Shown here piece after piece: positions 23,136 to 35,240 of a stretch of 64,000 nucleotides of DNA. The number at the start of each line of letters is the position of its first letter. The first letter of the stretch is position 1. A model generated the notes under the pieces. The model had not been told where the DNA came from and did no database searches. It saw only the letters and a program-made list of their open reading frames with translations. The stretch is from Morinoia aosen (Eukaryota > Arthropoda > Malacostraca > Amphipoda > Talitridae): assembly GCA_030386875.1 (NCBI GenBank), contig CM059573.1:29491891-29555890 (forward strand), written 5' to 3'. The position numbers and the translations under genes are program-made.

Positions 23136-24095
23136 AGTATTGTGTGTACTCACGAAATCACGCTAGATTTTTTACTCTTTTCTATACTTTCTAAGCTAGT
23201 TTTTGGATAGGAATATCCGTTTAATCTTGACTTTGTATTTCGTTTCAAGTTATACAATAGTACTTACTGCCTACTGTTTACTAATTTTGAATGACTGATC
23301 ACGCTGATATATTAGATGAAATCGACCGAGATCTCAATCATTTGAACAGAATATTTCCAAACCTAAACGACTCTGTAAACTGCAGATATACTAATATATC
23401 AAAATTCAACGAATCTATACGAATACCCCGGCAGGATTTTTCGCTACTGTGTTGGAACTGGAGGTCACTCTATCCAAAATTGGAAGAGGAACAATGCACT
23501 TTTACTGAACTTAAGTAGAACCTAGATGTGATTAGCTTCACCGAAAGCTGGCTAGATGACTCGACCAAAGACATGATTAAATTTGAAAATTATCATAGTT
23601 ACCATTCGCTACGAAAAAACAAGCGAGGCAGGGGCATCAGTACATACATTTCTAAGCACATAGGTTCGAGAATCATAGCAAGTGCAACACTGAATCAGGA
23701 TCATATAGAATCATTATTCGTAGAACTGTCTAGAAATGGCAAACGAATTGTGATTGGAATGGTGCATAGGCCTCCTACAGCCTGTCCTATATCCTTCCTT
23801 AATGAACTTAATCGCATTATTTCTCAGTTCAGTAGGTCCTTCTACAATGACATAATAATATGCGGTGACTTCAACTATGATTTACTGAAACATGAAAGCT
23901 ATGAACCAATCTCTAATTTCCTAAATGCATTTCATTCTGAATCTTTCCTTACGATCATCACAAAACCTACACGAATAACCTCAGAATGTGCTACGCTGCT
24001 TGACAATATCTTTATGACAGACCCAACTGATTTTCTTTCTTGAATAATTACTTCTGACTTATCAGATCATTTTCCAGTTTTTCTTATTAAGAAAA

Positions 24096-24099
<4 letters not shown>

Positions 24100-24135
<36 letters not shown>

Positions 24136-24465
24136 GTACAGGGAGTTCATGGGAATCGAACTCGTGACTTATAAGTTACCGCGCCAACACGCTACCGACT
24201 GCGCTATCAATCACCCTAAAGGTGATCGAGGCGCAACGAAAGCAATGCATGGCACGGCGAAAGCGGGCTCTTCCGTCCACGCATACAAATTATCATAGTA
24301 ACCTATGCGTGGACGGAGAGCCCGCTTTACCAGACTCAGTAATTGTTTCTGGGGGTGATATGACTTTGAGCTATTGATATATATATATATATTGATGCAA
24401 TATATATATGATGCAATATATATGAAATGATGCAATATATATATATATATATATATATATATTGC
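24100..24465 (-). mobile_element. Insertion in the non-LTR element: tRNA-like head, hairpin, (TA)n tails
   Basis: Between the endonuclease end (SDHFPVFL) and the reverse transcriptase start lies foreign sequence bounded by (TA)n tracts (about 24103-24130 and 24378-24465). On the minus strand it carries TAGCGCAGTCGG (24195-24206, RNA polymerase III A box) and AGTTCGATTCC (24150-24160, B box), spaced as in a tRNA. The acceptor and anticodon stems do not pair properly, so it is a tRNA-derived SINE head and not a tRNA gene. Next to it is a strong hairpin (24261-24327). No clean target duplication is visible because the ends are TA repeats. Confidence 0.65.
24261..24327. repeat. Hairpin with about 24-bp arms
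   Basis: The left arm, aagcgggctcttccgtccac plus gcata (24261-24285), pairs with 24304-24327 with one mismatch or bulge, around an 18-base loop. It lies within the tRNA-like insertion. Confidence 0.85.
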
Positions 24466-25970
24466 TTGCACCAAAGCACGGGCAGAAACTTACTCATATC
24501 GTACAATAAACGAATCAAATTTAGAAGAAATGCGCTCCGTTCTATAAGAATCAATGCTGACATTGCACATCTCACAACAAAACAATAATGCAGGGAGCAT
24601 TGATGAAGCAGTAGTAAAGTTGACCGAAACTATAATGACCGTATACAATCAGTGTTGCCCAATTGTAACTCGTACAGTTACCCCGAAAAATAAACAAAAG
24701 CCATGGATTACTAGAGACATCGTGATAAATATAAAAAAACGTCAAGCGTACCTAGCCCTCCTATGCGAAGGGCGAATATCTAGAGAAACATATTACCGAT
24801 TCAGAAACTATGTGACAAACCAGATAAGGACATCAAAAAAGAGCTACTTTACCCTCAAGTTTACTCAATTCTTGACTTTCGAAAAGCATCCGATTGTGTG
24901 GACCATAACATATTACTCTCGATACTACACTGTCATGGCATTCGTGGGGTTGCCATGATTGGTTCAGATCATACCTAACAAATCGGAAGCAATACGTTGT
25001 CATTGACGACGCAAAATCGGACCCACAGAAAATTAGGCATGGAGTTCCACAAGGATCTGTTCTTGGGCCTCTCCTTTTTCTGATTTTTATCAATGATATT
25101 ATTAAATCTACATCATTTTTAAATTCATACTTTTTGCTGATAACATTACGCTTTCTGCGGTCATTCCGAACCAAAATCCCACTACCATTGTGGAGAGTAT
25201 TTATAATGAACTCCATAAGGTTTCACTGTGGCTTAAAGCTAATAAAATAAGCCTTAATATCGATTAAACAAATTATATTATATTCTCATGCACGAAAAAA
25301 TATATCTCTACCATGCATTAAAATTGGCAAAGGTGACATCGAAGAAACCAACTCATGTAAATTTCTGGGCATCATAATAGATAAACATCTGACCTTCAAA
25401 GAGCACATCGCTCATATTGGTTCTAAATTATCAAAATCCATCGAAATCATGAACAAAGTTAAAAGTTTCCTACCTTAAACAGCCTTACTAATGCTCTATC
25501 GAACGCTCATTTCACCATACTTGCATTACGGAATAGAAGCATGGCATGGAACTGATAAAAATAAAACCAATATAATTTTTACTCTGCAAAAAAGAGCCAT
25601 CAGAGCGGGAGAGAACCTAGAATATAATGCTTACACAAATGATTCATTCAAAAATTTACAAATACTTGAACTCTCGGATCTCTACAAAATCTCCATCTGC
25701 ACTTTCATTTACAAAACATTAACTAATGATGGCAACAATAGCCTACAACAGTTATTAACTGCGCAAACTGGTCATCACGACCATTTAACGCGAAATAGAA
25801 GTAAATTCATGCTTCCTTATTATTCAAAGGCCCGCTCGCAACACAGTATACTATTCGTTGGAACTAAAACTTGGAACTCAATACCTGCGGAGATCAGTGA
25901 AAGTAATTCTTACAAGGTATTCAAAAGAAATCTTGAGTCTCTCTTCTTATCAGAATACTAGTCGTGTAAG

Positions 25971-26685
25971 ATCACCAAGTCAAATCCTGTCTCCTAAATG
26001 TCTGGTCCTAATAATGTAATTTGCAATGAGGAATATCGCTGATTTTCAGTCTGCTCTTAAATCGTTATCGAATATACTGTTAAATATAGTCCGTATGACC
26101 TATATTGTAAAATTAAACATCAATATCGAGTCCAAGTTCATTATCTTGTTGATCAGACTAATGCGAAACTAGGCTAAATGAATTAGGTTAAACATTATTG
26201 TACACCCTTGAATAATGTAATGGTAGGATGCCCTAAAAGTCACTGAACTTATTCGGGCCCACAAGTAGCTATACTCAAATTTGGCCATTGTATTAGACTT
26301 AGGGACACCGTCTGGGTAGGAGAAAACTCCGTTATTTATGGATGGATTCTCTGAAATTTTCACAGTAGGTGTGAAATGATGCAAAGATCATTTGTTATTT
26401 TGACAAAATTTTTGTATCTGCACTGGATTTTTTTTTCGAAAAATGTGATAAAATTGGGTTTTTTAAAATCTATCTTATTCTACAATTTGAAGTTACAGAA
26501 CCAGAACTTCGTTTATAGAATGCTTATATGTCTATATAACCCTAAGGGCTAGAGAATTTTGATAACTTTTTTTTGTGGATTTTGAGAATATTTTTTTAAA
26601 AAATGTGACCTTTTTTCATTTTTTTCATGTTGTGTAATTTTCAAAATAATAGATGTATCAAAAAATGTATCCCCTCATGGATACA
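25971..26685. other. Stretch without recognised gene
   Basis: This is the sequence downstream of the non-LTR element. No poly(A) or simple 3' tail of that element is seen. T-runs are frequent; no gene is supported. Confidence 0.4.
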
Positions 26686-27150
26686 CCTTGCTAAGCCCTA
26701 TCGAATGGTATAGAAACCATTCTTGTAGCTCTAAAATTGTGGAAGAAGATACATTTGAGAAACCAATTATCAAGTTTCCAGAAAAACGTGTTCTTTTCAC
26801 AAAAAATTGTTTTTCTTTTTATCTTTTGAACTACAGGATTTTCTACAATGAACTCTTGAGCGTTTGTAGTTATTTTCAAGCCCTTTCGATTGATATAATT
26901 TACATTGCTGTAGCTCTGTAACTCTGGGAAAAAATATACAACAAAAGACAATACATGTAATTCTTCAAAATAACCACTTCTTTATATTTTTTTTTTCGAC
27001 TAAAATACGTTTTTTTTCAAGTCAACTCCTCTGTTTTGTAGCTCTTTTCAAGCCCTTTGGATTGGTGTGCTCGCCATAGCTGTAGCTATGATACTGCAGC
27101 TGTCTTCGAGCTATGAATGAAAGCTGCGGTATCATAGATACGGCAGAACA
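26686..27150 (+). repeat. Three diverged repeat units (170-186 bp apart) and an inverted repeat
   Basis: The blocks ctaagccctatcgaatgg (26692), caagccctttcgattg (26878) and caagccctttggattg (27048) are each followed about 30 bases later by tgtagctct or tgtagctat. They seem to be three decayed units of a tandem repeat. The last one leads into an inverted repeat in which ctgtagctatgatactgcag is complementary, with a few changes, to the segment ending at about 27150. Confidence 0.5.
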
Positions 27151-27154
27151 GCTA

Positions 27155-29265
27155 AATTCTGTGAGAAAATTCTCACCATTCTATTCAATTTTTTCCTCAA
27201 GAGTCATTAGATAATAAATGGTTGTATTCACGGGTTTTGGTAGGCTTGCTCAGGGTTAGCGGCGCGCCAGTACAGAGAACACTTTCAACGCCTGGTCGCT
27301 ACGCACTGGCCGGAGTGTGCTCTCGCGAATCTACGGAGATTCGGCAGTGGCTGGATAAGTTCCTTCCTGATGTTCTGTTTCCCTATATCTTTTGTTTGTG
27401 TGATTGTCGTGTGATTTTCGTTATTTTCAGTTGCCCTCTATCAATGCTCAATCATCATCTATAGTGCTTCAGGCTACTCAAGTCAAACGATTAAAATTCA
27501 ACCTAATCAATTAAACTTCACGTAAGTGTTGAGTTCCGCGCGGCTAAAATCGATCCGCTTTTAAACACGCCGATCTTGCGCTGAAACTCTTACTTTATCA
27601 GTGAACCTAAGGTTCCGTCAAATTAACTCTATTTTCTACTTCTCAAATCAAATCTTCAACTATACTTACTATTATTCCAGCCTGGAGCACTTACCTTCGA
27701 CTGATTTCCTCTAAATTTCTTAAATAAATAAGACTTCTCCAAAAGTGTACATACACACTGAGTGCACAATTATCTCAGGTCAGTGGGTTTCCGTCGATAG
27801 ATAACACCTCAAAGTTTGTTATAGTGCGTAAATGCAATAGTCCAATCTAAAATTCCATTTCTTTACAACTGTACTTTTGTTTTCACCAACAGTAAATACT
27901 GTCGTTCCTACTGCTGCCACTCCGGAGTCTGTAGCGGGTGAAGTTTTGGCCGTGCGACAGCCCTGACCGAGCTCCGGTTCTTTTGACGGTATCGACGTCA
28001 TCGTTCAGAGTCAGCTTGAGCTACGCCTGGCCTTCCTTTCCGTTGCATCTGCAATGACGTGGAGCTAAATGAGACCTTGGTTCCAGCTTGGGTAGCGGCC
28101 CGGCCTAGGGAGCATCACGTTAAGCAGTCGTCTCTTCGAAGAGGCTTGGAGACTGGAGATTGCTCCTTACTGGCGCTTCTCCTATTTTGCGTCTCTTATT
28201 TAAACAAATATTAATCCTTCAATCAATAAATTTACTAAGCCGTCTCTGACCTGTTGTCAGAGACAGCCTTATGTTATACGTTGTTCCGAATTCACACCGC
28301 TAATTTGAAGCGGCATTTAGTTGAGTGTCGAATTAAATTGAAAGTTAAAATTGTATTGCCTATCCTTAAAAAACGATTGTGTGAATTAGTCATAATTCTG
28401 ATATTGTCAAATCTTATAAAAAATATTTATTCAGCGTTAGAATGTTTCGTTTGAATAATGAAAGCACTTTGAGTAGCCCATGAACTAACTCTATTGTCAT
28501 TGCCTCAGAGAAACACGCTCAATTGACCCCCAATAATGAGGGGGGGGGGAGGGGTCAAGGTCACGCCACCCCCATCGCTTTCCCCCCTCTGGTGGGCGCA
28601 CTATTCGGAGTAGACGTAAACGGAAAGTACCAATGGAAGCGCAAGAAAATCCTCTATAAGATACAAATAAAAAATGAAAATCAACACTTATCCCGATTTC
28701 TACCCAGACGGTGTCTTTAAGAAACATTCTACCTTGTATCACCTGTGGAAAATAAATTATTTAAATTGTTTAAAGTATTATACCAGCTTCCTATCCTACA
28801 TCTGGTCACTTTCAAAAGTGGCCTTTAATGCAATGAAAAGTGATCAAAGTTGTTCATGATAGGCGGCTATGCAGAGTTGGTCACCGGAGGTGACCATACA
28901 AAGTTTACTAAGGATTTTCCTTAGTCACATCACAGTATAAGATTTTTCTTAGTTACTTCAAGGTAAAGGATTTTTCTTGATTACTTCAAGATAAAGAAAC
29001 ATAATTATGGGTCTTTCTGAGGAATTTTGGGTACTTGTTGAGGACTTCACACTAATCGATATTCAAATTTATGATGGTTGTATAATGGTTATGACATCAA
29101 AATAAACAACTTTTTTTCTATGCACTGTTCGTCGCAAATGAGTATTTTACGAGTTATAGTGGTAGGTTAATTTTCTTCTTTTATAGTATATAGTTCTTTT
29201 GTTTGCGAGGGCGAAAATTAGTTCTTATTTTGTTAGACGGCTCAAATGGACGTTATGTTCCGTTA
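27155..29265. other. Gene-poor stretch with GC-richer patches
   Basis: The patches 27240-27350 and 27900-28170 are GC-richer than the surroundings but carry no recognisable coding motif (open frame 27222-27464 is uncharacterised). A G-run lies at 28540-28556. Three short tandem units of 28-29 bp (taagg-atttttc-ttag type) occupy 28910-28996. Confidence 0.4.
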
Positions 29266-29330
29266 TGTTAGGTTAGGTGATTTAAGTTAGGTTGGGTCAA
29301 TTACGGTAGGATAGGTTAGTTTAGTTAAAG
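29266..29330 (+). repeat. Degenerate TTAGG-type run
   Basis: gttaggttaggtgatttaag is followed by ttaggttgggt and taggataggttag. It is in the opposite orientation to the run at 1860-1943. It is interstitial and degenerate. Confidence 0.65.
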
Positions 29331-31374
29331 ATATGTCATGTCAGACATGACTGCATCTGTGACGTAACTGGGTTACGCTCTTGCCATTTCAGTTAGCAGT
29401 CTCCGACGGTTTTTATTGCCAGATGACAAGCGTTATAACTCGTTGAATATTCATTTGCGATGAAAAGTGCATAGAAGAAAAGTTGGTTATTTAGACGTCA
29501 TTACCATCATTCATACAAACAACAGAAATTTGGAAATCGATCAATGTGAAGTCCTCAACATTTACCGAATTTTGTTCAGGGTGAACAAAATTTCCATCAT
29601 GATGAACTTTATTCTCAAATTAAAATATGACTATAATTGAATCAATTGAAATCCAGTTAGGATGAAAAAAGATAACTGAGATAAAGAATGTTCCCACTGA
29701 GACTGGATAATTTACATTTTGAAAAAATGAAGTGAATTTTAAAATCAGACCACGTTAAAATTGAAAATCACGTTAATTTATTGTGCACCACTCTACATAA
29801 TTGAAAAATGTCCCTCTTAAAAAATGTGTAGGCAATGATGGGCTGTTTTTAATTCATTTATATCTAGAAAAAATTGTATTCTATTGTGTTGAACACTGAA
29901 CAGCATTTCTCAAGGAAATCCTATACTTACTATTATTGCATAAAGAGAAACAACAGATATTTGCTTTCAAAACATGGATCAATATTGCACATAATATCCA
30001 TAATATTGCGTGCAATTCAACGACAGATTAATCAATTTTTGTTTTCTGCGTAATTAGGTTGTTTATGTTTTCAAGTGTCAGCTGTGAGAAATTCATAAGG
30101 ATCTGTGCAACGGTTTACAAGATACAGAGGTTAGCAAGTGGCTAACACGGTGATTTACTTAAATTGTTAGGCCTATTTTATGTGATTAATTTACATCTGA
30201 AATGGTAAAAATAACTTGTTTCTGGTATCTCAAAGAGCTATGTTTTAAAATGGTGTGGATACTCATGAGGGGTTTACACACCCTGAGCCATACATCGTGT
30301 ATGCATTCGTTCAATAATTTACCAGCATTTCAAGATTATTTTTGGAATTTTACAATAACCCTTCTCTGCTATTGTAAGTTATTGACAATAAGATTTACAA
30401 AGGCTCTGTTCCTCTTTGTAGAAACTTGAATCTACTCTCATTTGATGCAGAAATGATCTATTTGCAAAAATAGAGATCAGAATTTAAGTTCTACTCTAAA
30501 CTTGAGTGTTGACAGAAATTTCGGTTTTTTCAAAATATTTGGATATTGAATGTGTATCTTTTTTCAATTCAATGTTGATAATTGTGTTTCTATTTGTTAT
30601 ATATTATTTATTTTTGTGTTTAAGCAAATCTGAATCAAGTTTCTGCATTGAAAAATGATGGAGCTTTTGTTGCTGTTATAGCGCTCACCCACAGTTACCC
30701 CCTCATACTCCGATTCTAGTCATTTCATGTTCAGTAATCCTAAAATGTCTCAATGTAAATTTATTCAATAAAAAGTTCCCACTTCTCCACTGCGTATCAC
30801 CGATACCTACAGCTGGAGAAGTATAAGTAAGGCCACTGCTTCACCCGCCGCAAACGGAACTCAATGGCCGAAGCAGCAACACGTACAGGCCTTACACTGT
30901 AATAAGTGCAAAAAATGATGCATTTATTTGTTGAAATTTTTCTATTTGAAAAAAAAGAATTGAAGCTAAATAACTCATATCCTTACCAACTAAAGTACTC
31001 TTCCGCTAGACTGGCGTTTCAAATTTGTTGTTTACCTTTTGCACCGACCAATCCAAAAAAGACAGCTTGTTATAAGTTTAATATTATGATGTTTTCTATT
31101 GTAAATGGAGTATCTGAATGCGACCAGCGCTGCTGCAACACTCTCACTCTGATGTCTTATCAGTGGTTTTCCTCTGGTGCAGGAAAGGAACTTGAGCATA
31201 AAGATGGGAGAAAACAATTTGCAGGTGTAAAATTAATGAATATATGCTTGTTCTTAGTAGAATATCAATGGTTTGAAATGCGATTATTTTTTTCAAATGA
31301 TTTTCATAAAATACATAATGCTGGAAGAATGCCTACAAATAACTTATGGGCTGTAGCATTTTCAAATGTTTAAA
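29331..31374. other. Stretch with one unrecognised open frame
   Basis: The frame 30906-31373 (155 codons, plus) is fairly long for this AT content but has no known motif and no homologous copy in the window. A short stem (cttctcca/tggagaag) lies at about 30782-30820. Nothing else is supported. Confidence 0.35.
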
Positions 31375-33866
31375 ACCAACTGTGGGGGGGGGGGGGGTGT
31401 TTCTAGAATTCTCCCACCGTGGTCTGCTGCGTGTCGTAAGAGGCGACTGAAGTGGACGGAGCGAGGAGACTGGGGATCCCCTTCTCTGTGTTGATTTTCC
31501 CGAGAGGCAGCAGGCCAATGAAAGGGGTGAGAGGCGTCGAAAGACCACTCAAACCTTAATACTAGGATCTATAAATGTAAGAGGGTGTGGAAGTAGAGCA
31601 ACCGAGAGTAAGAGGGAGGAGATCGGAAGACTGACGATTAACCGGAAGATGGATGTGTTGGCCCTGAGTGAGACAAAGTTGAAAGGTAGTGGTGAGTTGA
31701 TGTTTGGGAGTGTGGGGGGGAGCAAGGAGGTTAAATGGAATGGAGGCGGCATCCCTATCTTTTGCCAGTCAAACGAGTGAAGCCACTTTGCCGTCCCAAG
31801 CCCCGCCCACCCGGCATTTGGCCCCAGTGTAGAGGTGGTGTTGCAGTGGAGGGGTAGCACCACCTCCAGCATAAAGAATTGAACATCGTTTGCAATTCAT
31901 GAAATTTCTGTACGTACACGTGAAAACTTTTGTCTGAACCTTTTTTGAGAGTAACTGCACATGTGTATAATGCATGAGCTCGGCATATAGAGGAAGTAGC
32001 CCTTGAACGGAGTATGGATAAGCTGCACCCTTCAACGCCGAGTGCCACTTGCGAACTGAGCCCCATCTCTGTGTCTGGGGCCGTCTGCCTACAGCTACCG
32101 AAAATTGGCTTCACTTTAGAGCGATGATGCCGGTTCCATGTATTTAACTTCCTTGGGGGGGGGGGGGGAGAGTATCTAGGGTGCGTGGGGGACGTGCAAG
32201 ATAGGGTGTGGTTATATTATTGAGTGAAAGAATCAGAAAGAAAGTAGTTGAATGGGGTGTGTTGTGAGCCAGAATAATGAGGGTGCGAGTGGAATGGGGG
32301 TAGAGTCATGGGTGTTTGTGAGTGCGTACGGACCGGGATCGGAGAGGAGTGGGGAGGAGAGAGAGGAGTTTTGGGAGAAGTTGTCCGAGTGTGTTGCAAG
32401 AGTGGGAAATGGTTGTAGAGTTGTGGTGATGGGGGACCTGAATGCGAGAGTGGGCGATGAGGTGGTGGATGGTGTTGTTGGTAGGTATGGAGTAGCTGGG
32501 GTGAATGAGAGTGGTGAATACTTGGTGGAGTTATGTGTAGAGAGTGAGTTAATGATTGGGAATAGTATGTTTGAGAAAAAAAACATAAAAAAGTATACAT
32601 ATGTGAGGACAAATGGAGGTGTGATAGTGGAGAGAGCATTGATGGATTATATTTTGGTTAGCAGGGGAGTGATGGGTCGTTCGCTCGATGTGCATGTGTT
32701 CCGTGGTGAGATGAATGGAATATCAGGTTTCATTACTTGGTCGAAGGAAAGTTGAGAGTAGTTGGAGTGTGGGGAGGTGTTAAAAGGAGGCGTGGAAGGG
32801 AGGTGTTAAATGTAAGCAAGTTGCATGATTCTGAGCGTGAGTGTGAGAATCAATAGAAAATGAAAGTAGAGTATGAGTGGGTGAAGGTAAGTGAGGTTGG
32901 TTGGTGGAGTGGAAGGAGAATGGAAGTTGTTTGAAGATGCGGTGGAGAAATGTGCAAGGGAAGTGTGTGGGGTAAGGAAGGTTGGAGAGGGGATTAGAAA
33001 GGGGAGTGAATGGTGGAACGGAGAAGTAGGAGTGGCTGTAAGAAGGAAGCGGGGGCGTTCGAAAGGTGGCTGCAAAGGGGCAGCCAGCAAAATTTTAAAG
33101 AGTATAAGGAGAGAAAGAAAGAGGTACAAAGAATGGTAAGGAGAGCAAAGAAGGAGGTGGATGAGGAGTGGGGGAGGAAGTTGGGAGGGGACTTCAAGGA
33201 GAGAAGGAAGGTTTTCTGGAAGGAAGTGAAAAGAATTAGGAAAGGACAGGGGGAGAGTGAGGCAAGAGTGAAGGATGCAAATGGTAGGTACCTAGTGGAG
33301 GGTGGTGATGTGAGGAAGAGATGGGCGGAGTATTTTGAGGAACTGCTGAATTTGAAGGATGATAGGGTAGCGAGAGTGGTAGCTGTTGGAAGTATTGTTA
33401 GAATGCCTGTGTTTGGGAAGTGAAAAGAAGTTGAATAAGAAGTGTAAAAGTGAAAGGTGCTTTGGATGTGATGAAAAATGGGGAAGTTCCAGGTATGGAT
33501 GGCTGCACGGTTGAATGTCTAAAGAAAGGAGGAAATGTGGTTGTAGAATGGTTGGTACGTTTATTTAATGGGTGTTTCGATGCTAGTAAAGTGCCGGTGG
33601 ATTGAAGTAGCGCGTGTGTAGTTCCGTTGTACAAGGGGAAAGGTGACAGGTATGAATGCAGTAATTCTAGGGGTATAAGTCTACTGAGTGTCGTTGGGAA
33701 GCTGTATTGAAGAGTTTTAATTGGAAGAGTGAGAGTGATGACGGATCGTGTGCTTGCTGAAGAACAATGTGGTTTTAGAAGTGGTAGAGGTTGTGTGGAT
33801 CAAATGTTTGCTGTGAGGCAGGTAAATGAGAAATACTTAGCAAAAGGTAAAGATAAGCTTTCTTTG
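31375..33866 (+). mobile_element. Second non-LTR retrotransposon family, truncated (endonuclease + partial RT)
   Basis: Coding starts near 31560 with GSINVRGCGS and continues to DVLALSETKLKG, the Asn and Glu motifs of the apurinic-type endonuclease. It is then interrupted by a 433-bp element (31723-32155). The frame 32252-32755 continues with VFVSAYGPGS, VVVMGDLNARVG and ALMDYILVSRG. A Lys/Arg-rich linker follows (33010-33423). From 33440 the reverse transcriptase N-terminus shows GMDGCTVECLK, ACVVPLYKGKGDR, SRGISLLSVVGKLY and EEQCGFRSGRGCVDQ. It stops at about 33866, before the catalytic motifs, where Penelope sequence begins. The element is G-rich, unlike its surroundings. Several frameshifts and stops show it is dead. 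Confidence 0.85.
31723..32155 (+). mobile_element. 433-bp hAT-like non-autonomous element, copy 1
   Basis: The left end CAAGGAGGTTAAATGG and the complement of the right end CAAGGAAGTTAAATAC form imperfect inverted repeats of about 30 bp that run to ggcatc. CAAGG fits the hAT terminal consensus YARNG. The flanks are G-runs (ggggggag before; a long G-run then agag after), so the duplication cannot be set exactly here. A second, inverted copy with a perfect 8-bp duplication is at 61165-61596. There is no coding capacity; open frames in it are fortuitous. It interrupts the endonuclease of the non-LTR element. Confidence 0.8.
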
Positions 33867-34570
33867 TGAAGTTGGCGTATTTTGGCCATCACTCATTGAA
33901 ACTAAGCGAGGATGTTAAGTCCCTTAATTAATATATTTTTCCCGTAACTCGAAACTCAAATGGTTCTAGTGAATAATTTTACAATTGATTCTCTATTCCC
34001 TTTCAAGGACAAACTGCCACCCTCACTGCTCGTTTCTGGTGTACCAATACAGTTGTTCACGTTGTGAATCGCGGTACGTTGGTTCTACCTGCCGAACCCT
34101 GATGATTAGAGTTTCTGAGCATGCTGGGCGAAGTTGCAGAACTGGTCTTCCTCTTGGGTCCCCCCACTGTCCTCTGTTAGATCTCATGCACAAGAGTGCT
34201 ATGTTCCGGTCTCCCCAAACGACTTTACAATTTTGGCCGGTACCTCTTTCAGAACAGATCTGCGCATTCTCGAATCGTTGCCTGTTTACAAAATGAAACC
34301 TACTCTGAATAACACCCAATACGCTTTCCCGCTTCATGTTGCCAACACATAGTTCAGTTCCTCAGTTTTTCCTTTACCTTTTATTTTTTTACGGTTATTA
34401 GTGTTTTTCAAAGTTGAAACTGTGAATACTTCGTTGTTGAATTAATTCTTTTTCTTTTAGTTTCGTTTTACAGAAATTTTGCTGAAGATGGACTGTTAAT
34501 CCGAAACGATCAGTTTTATTTGATCATTCTTAATAAAAATGACTTTATCTGTAGCGATTTTCGCCATGCT
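33867..34570 (+). pseudogene. Penelope-like element, 3' fragment with GIY-YIG domain
   Basis: The frame 33985-34296 contains LVYQYSCSRCESRYVGSTCR, then RVSEHAGRS, and a frameshift leads into 34134-34352 with DLRILESLPVYKMKPTLNN. These are the Penelope GIY-YIG nuclease signatures: the YxCxxCxxxYVGST start, the EH motif, and the LRILES...KPTLNN end. The UTR has gctgaagatgg, then gttaatccgaaacga (about 34480-34505), like other Penelope 3' ends. The reverse transcriptase is absent. The 5' border at about 33867 abuts truncated non-LTR sequence, so either this copy inserted there or a deletion joined them. Confidence 0.8.
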
Positions 34571-34689
34571 TTTTATTCTCAAGCTTAGAAGCATCAATGC
34601 TGGAGTTATTTTAGATTATATCTTGAGTATATAGTATCTGAAGTTTACTTTCTTCATCCATTGATGAACATTTGAGAGGACTTAGTGTT

Positions 34690-35075
34690 AACTAGCTTGC
34701 ATGAGACACGGCGCCATTCGACATTCAATCCAATCAGGGGGATACAACTATTGTGTCTATGGAAATCAGCACTCCCAGGGGGACAATGTGAGAGCCCGAT
34801 CTGAGAGTTAGGTAGGCTTTCTTTTTGTTGAAATAAAATGTTTTTGTTATGTTAAGATCCATCGTTTTTCGTTTCGCTGCTGTCTTGTTTTTTTCAGCAC
34901 TTACTACTTTCTTCTTCAACTTTGACCTTGTTCCATTAACTTTTTTCTTACCTTACTGTTTCTATGCCTTTTCTGCATAGTTTACGCGTTCCCCTAACTC
35001 CATACTAAATGATGCCTTCTTCCTTCCTCTCTTTGGATTGCCTTTGTTGCGGATAGGGAGGCTTAAACTAACTAA
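34690..35075 (-). repeat. Unknown repeat family 'U', copy A
   Basis: On the minus strand this unit starts near gtttaagcctccc and contains catttagtatggagttaggg, then an open frame (34734-34919) with KKKVVSAEKNK, ITKTFYFNKKK and IDTIVVSP. It is clearly homologous in DNA and in this reading frame to units B (59286-60710) and C (60711-61065). At the site where unit B carries a 1034-bp insertion, this unit reads ggagttaggggaacgcg without insertion. I do not recognise the encoded protein. Confidence 0.75.
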
Positions 35076-35240
35076 TAATCTAATCTAATCTTGGAGATTC
35101 AATATTACTCTAACTGACGTTAGATAGGTTTGTTCTGAACCATATACTTTCATTCATTAATGAGTTCATCGCTGTGTTAAACTCATTTTATTGTTCAGTA
35201 TAGATTCATCATAGAGTGAACCAATGATGTGTATAAGAAA

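Larger units (their letters stand above)
23291..25970 (+). mobile_element. Non-LTR retrotransposon relic (endonuclease + reverse transcriptase)
   Basis: The endonuclease frame (23291-24043, same frame with one TAG at 23516) shows FTESWLDD (about residue 80), GDFNYDLL and, after a TGA, SDHFPVFL. The reverse transcriptase follows from 24554. Damaged frames give CVDHNILL (about 24890-24920), [14 protein letters not shown] (about 25040-25080), FADN (about 25131-25145; normally FADD) and a C-terminal part (25491-25961) with LYRTLISPYLHYGIEAW and NIIFTLQKRAIR. The N-terminal reverse transcriptase motifs between SYFTLKF and DFRKAS are missing, so about 300 bp was deleted. A tRNA-like insertion sits at 24100-24465. 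The family is CR1/L2/Jockey-like; the clade is not determined. Confidence 0.85.

Noticed and set aside
24130-24222. tRNA gene on the minus strand
   Set aside because: A and B boxes are good, but the acceptor and anticodon stems do not form, so it is a tRNA-derived insertion.
31549-32114. Minus-strand frames at 31549-31872, 31755-32114 and 31769-32035
   Set aside because: They lie across the 433-bp non-autonomous element and the non-LTR endonuclease, antisense to the latter.
32217-33197. Pro/Ser/His-rich minus-strand frames
   Set aside because: They are antisense shadows of the G-rich non-LTR coding region.
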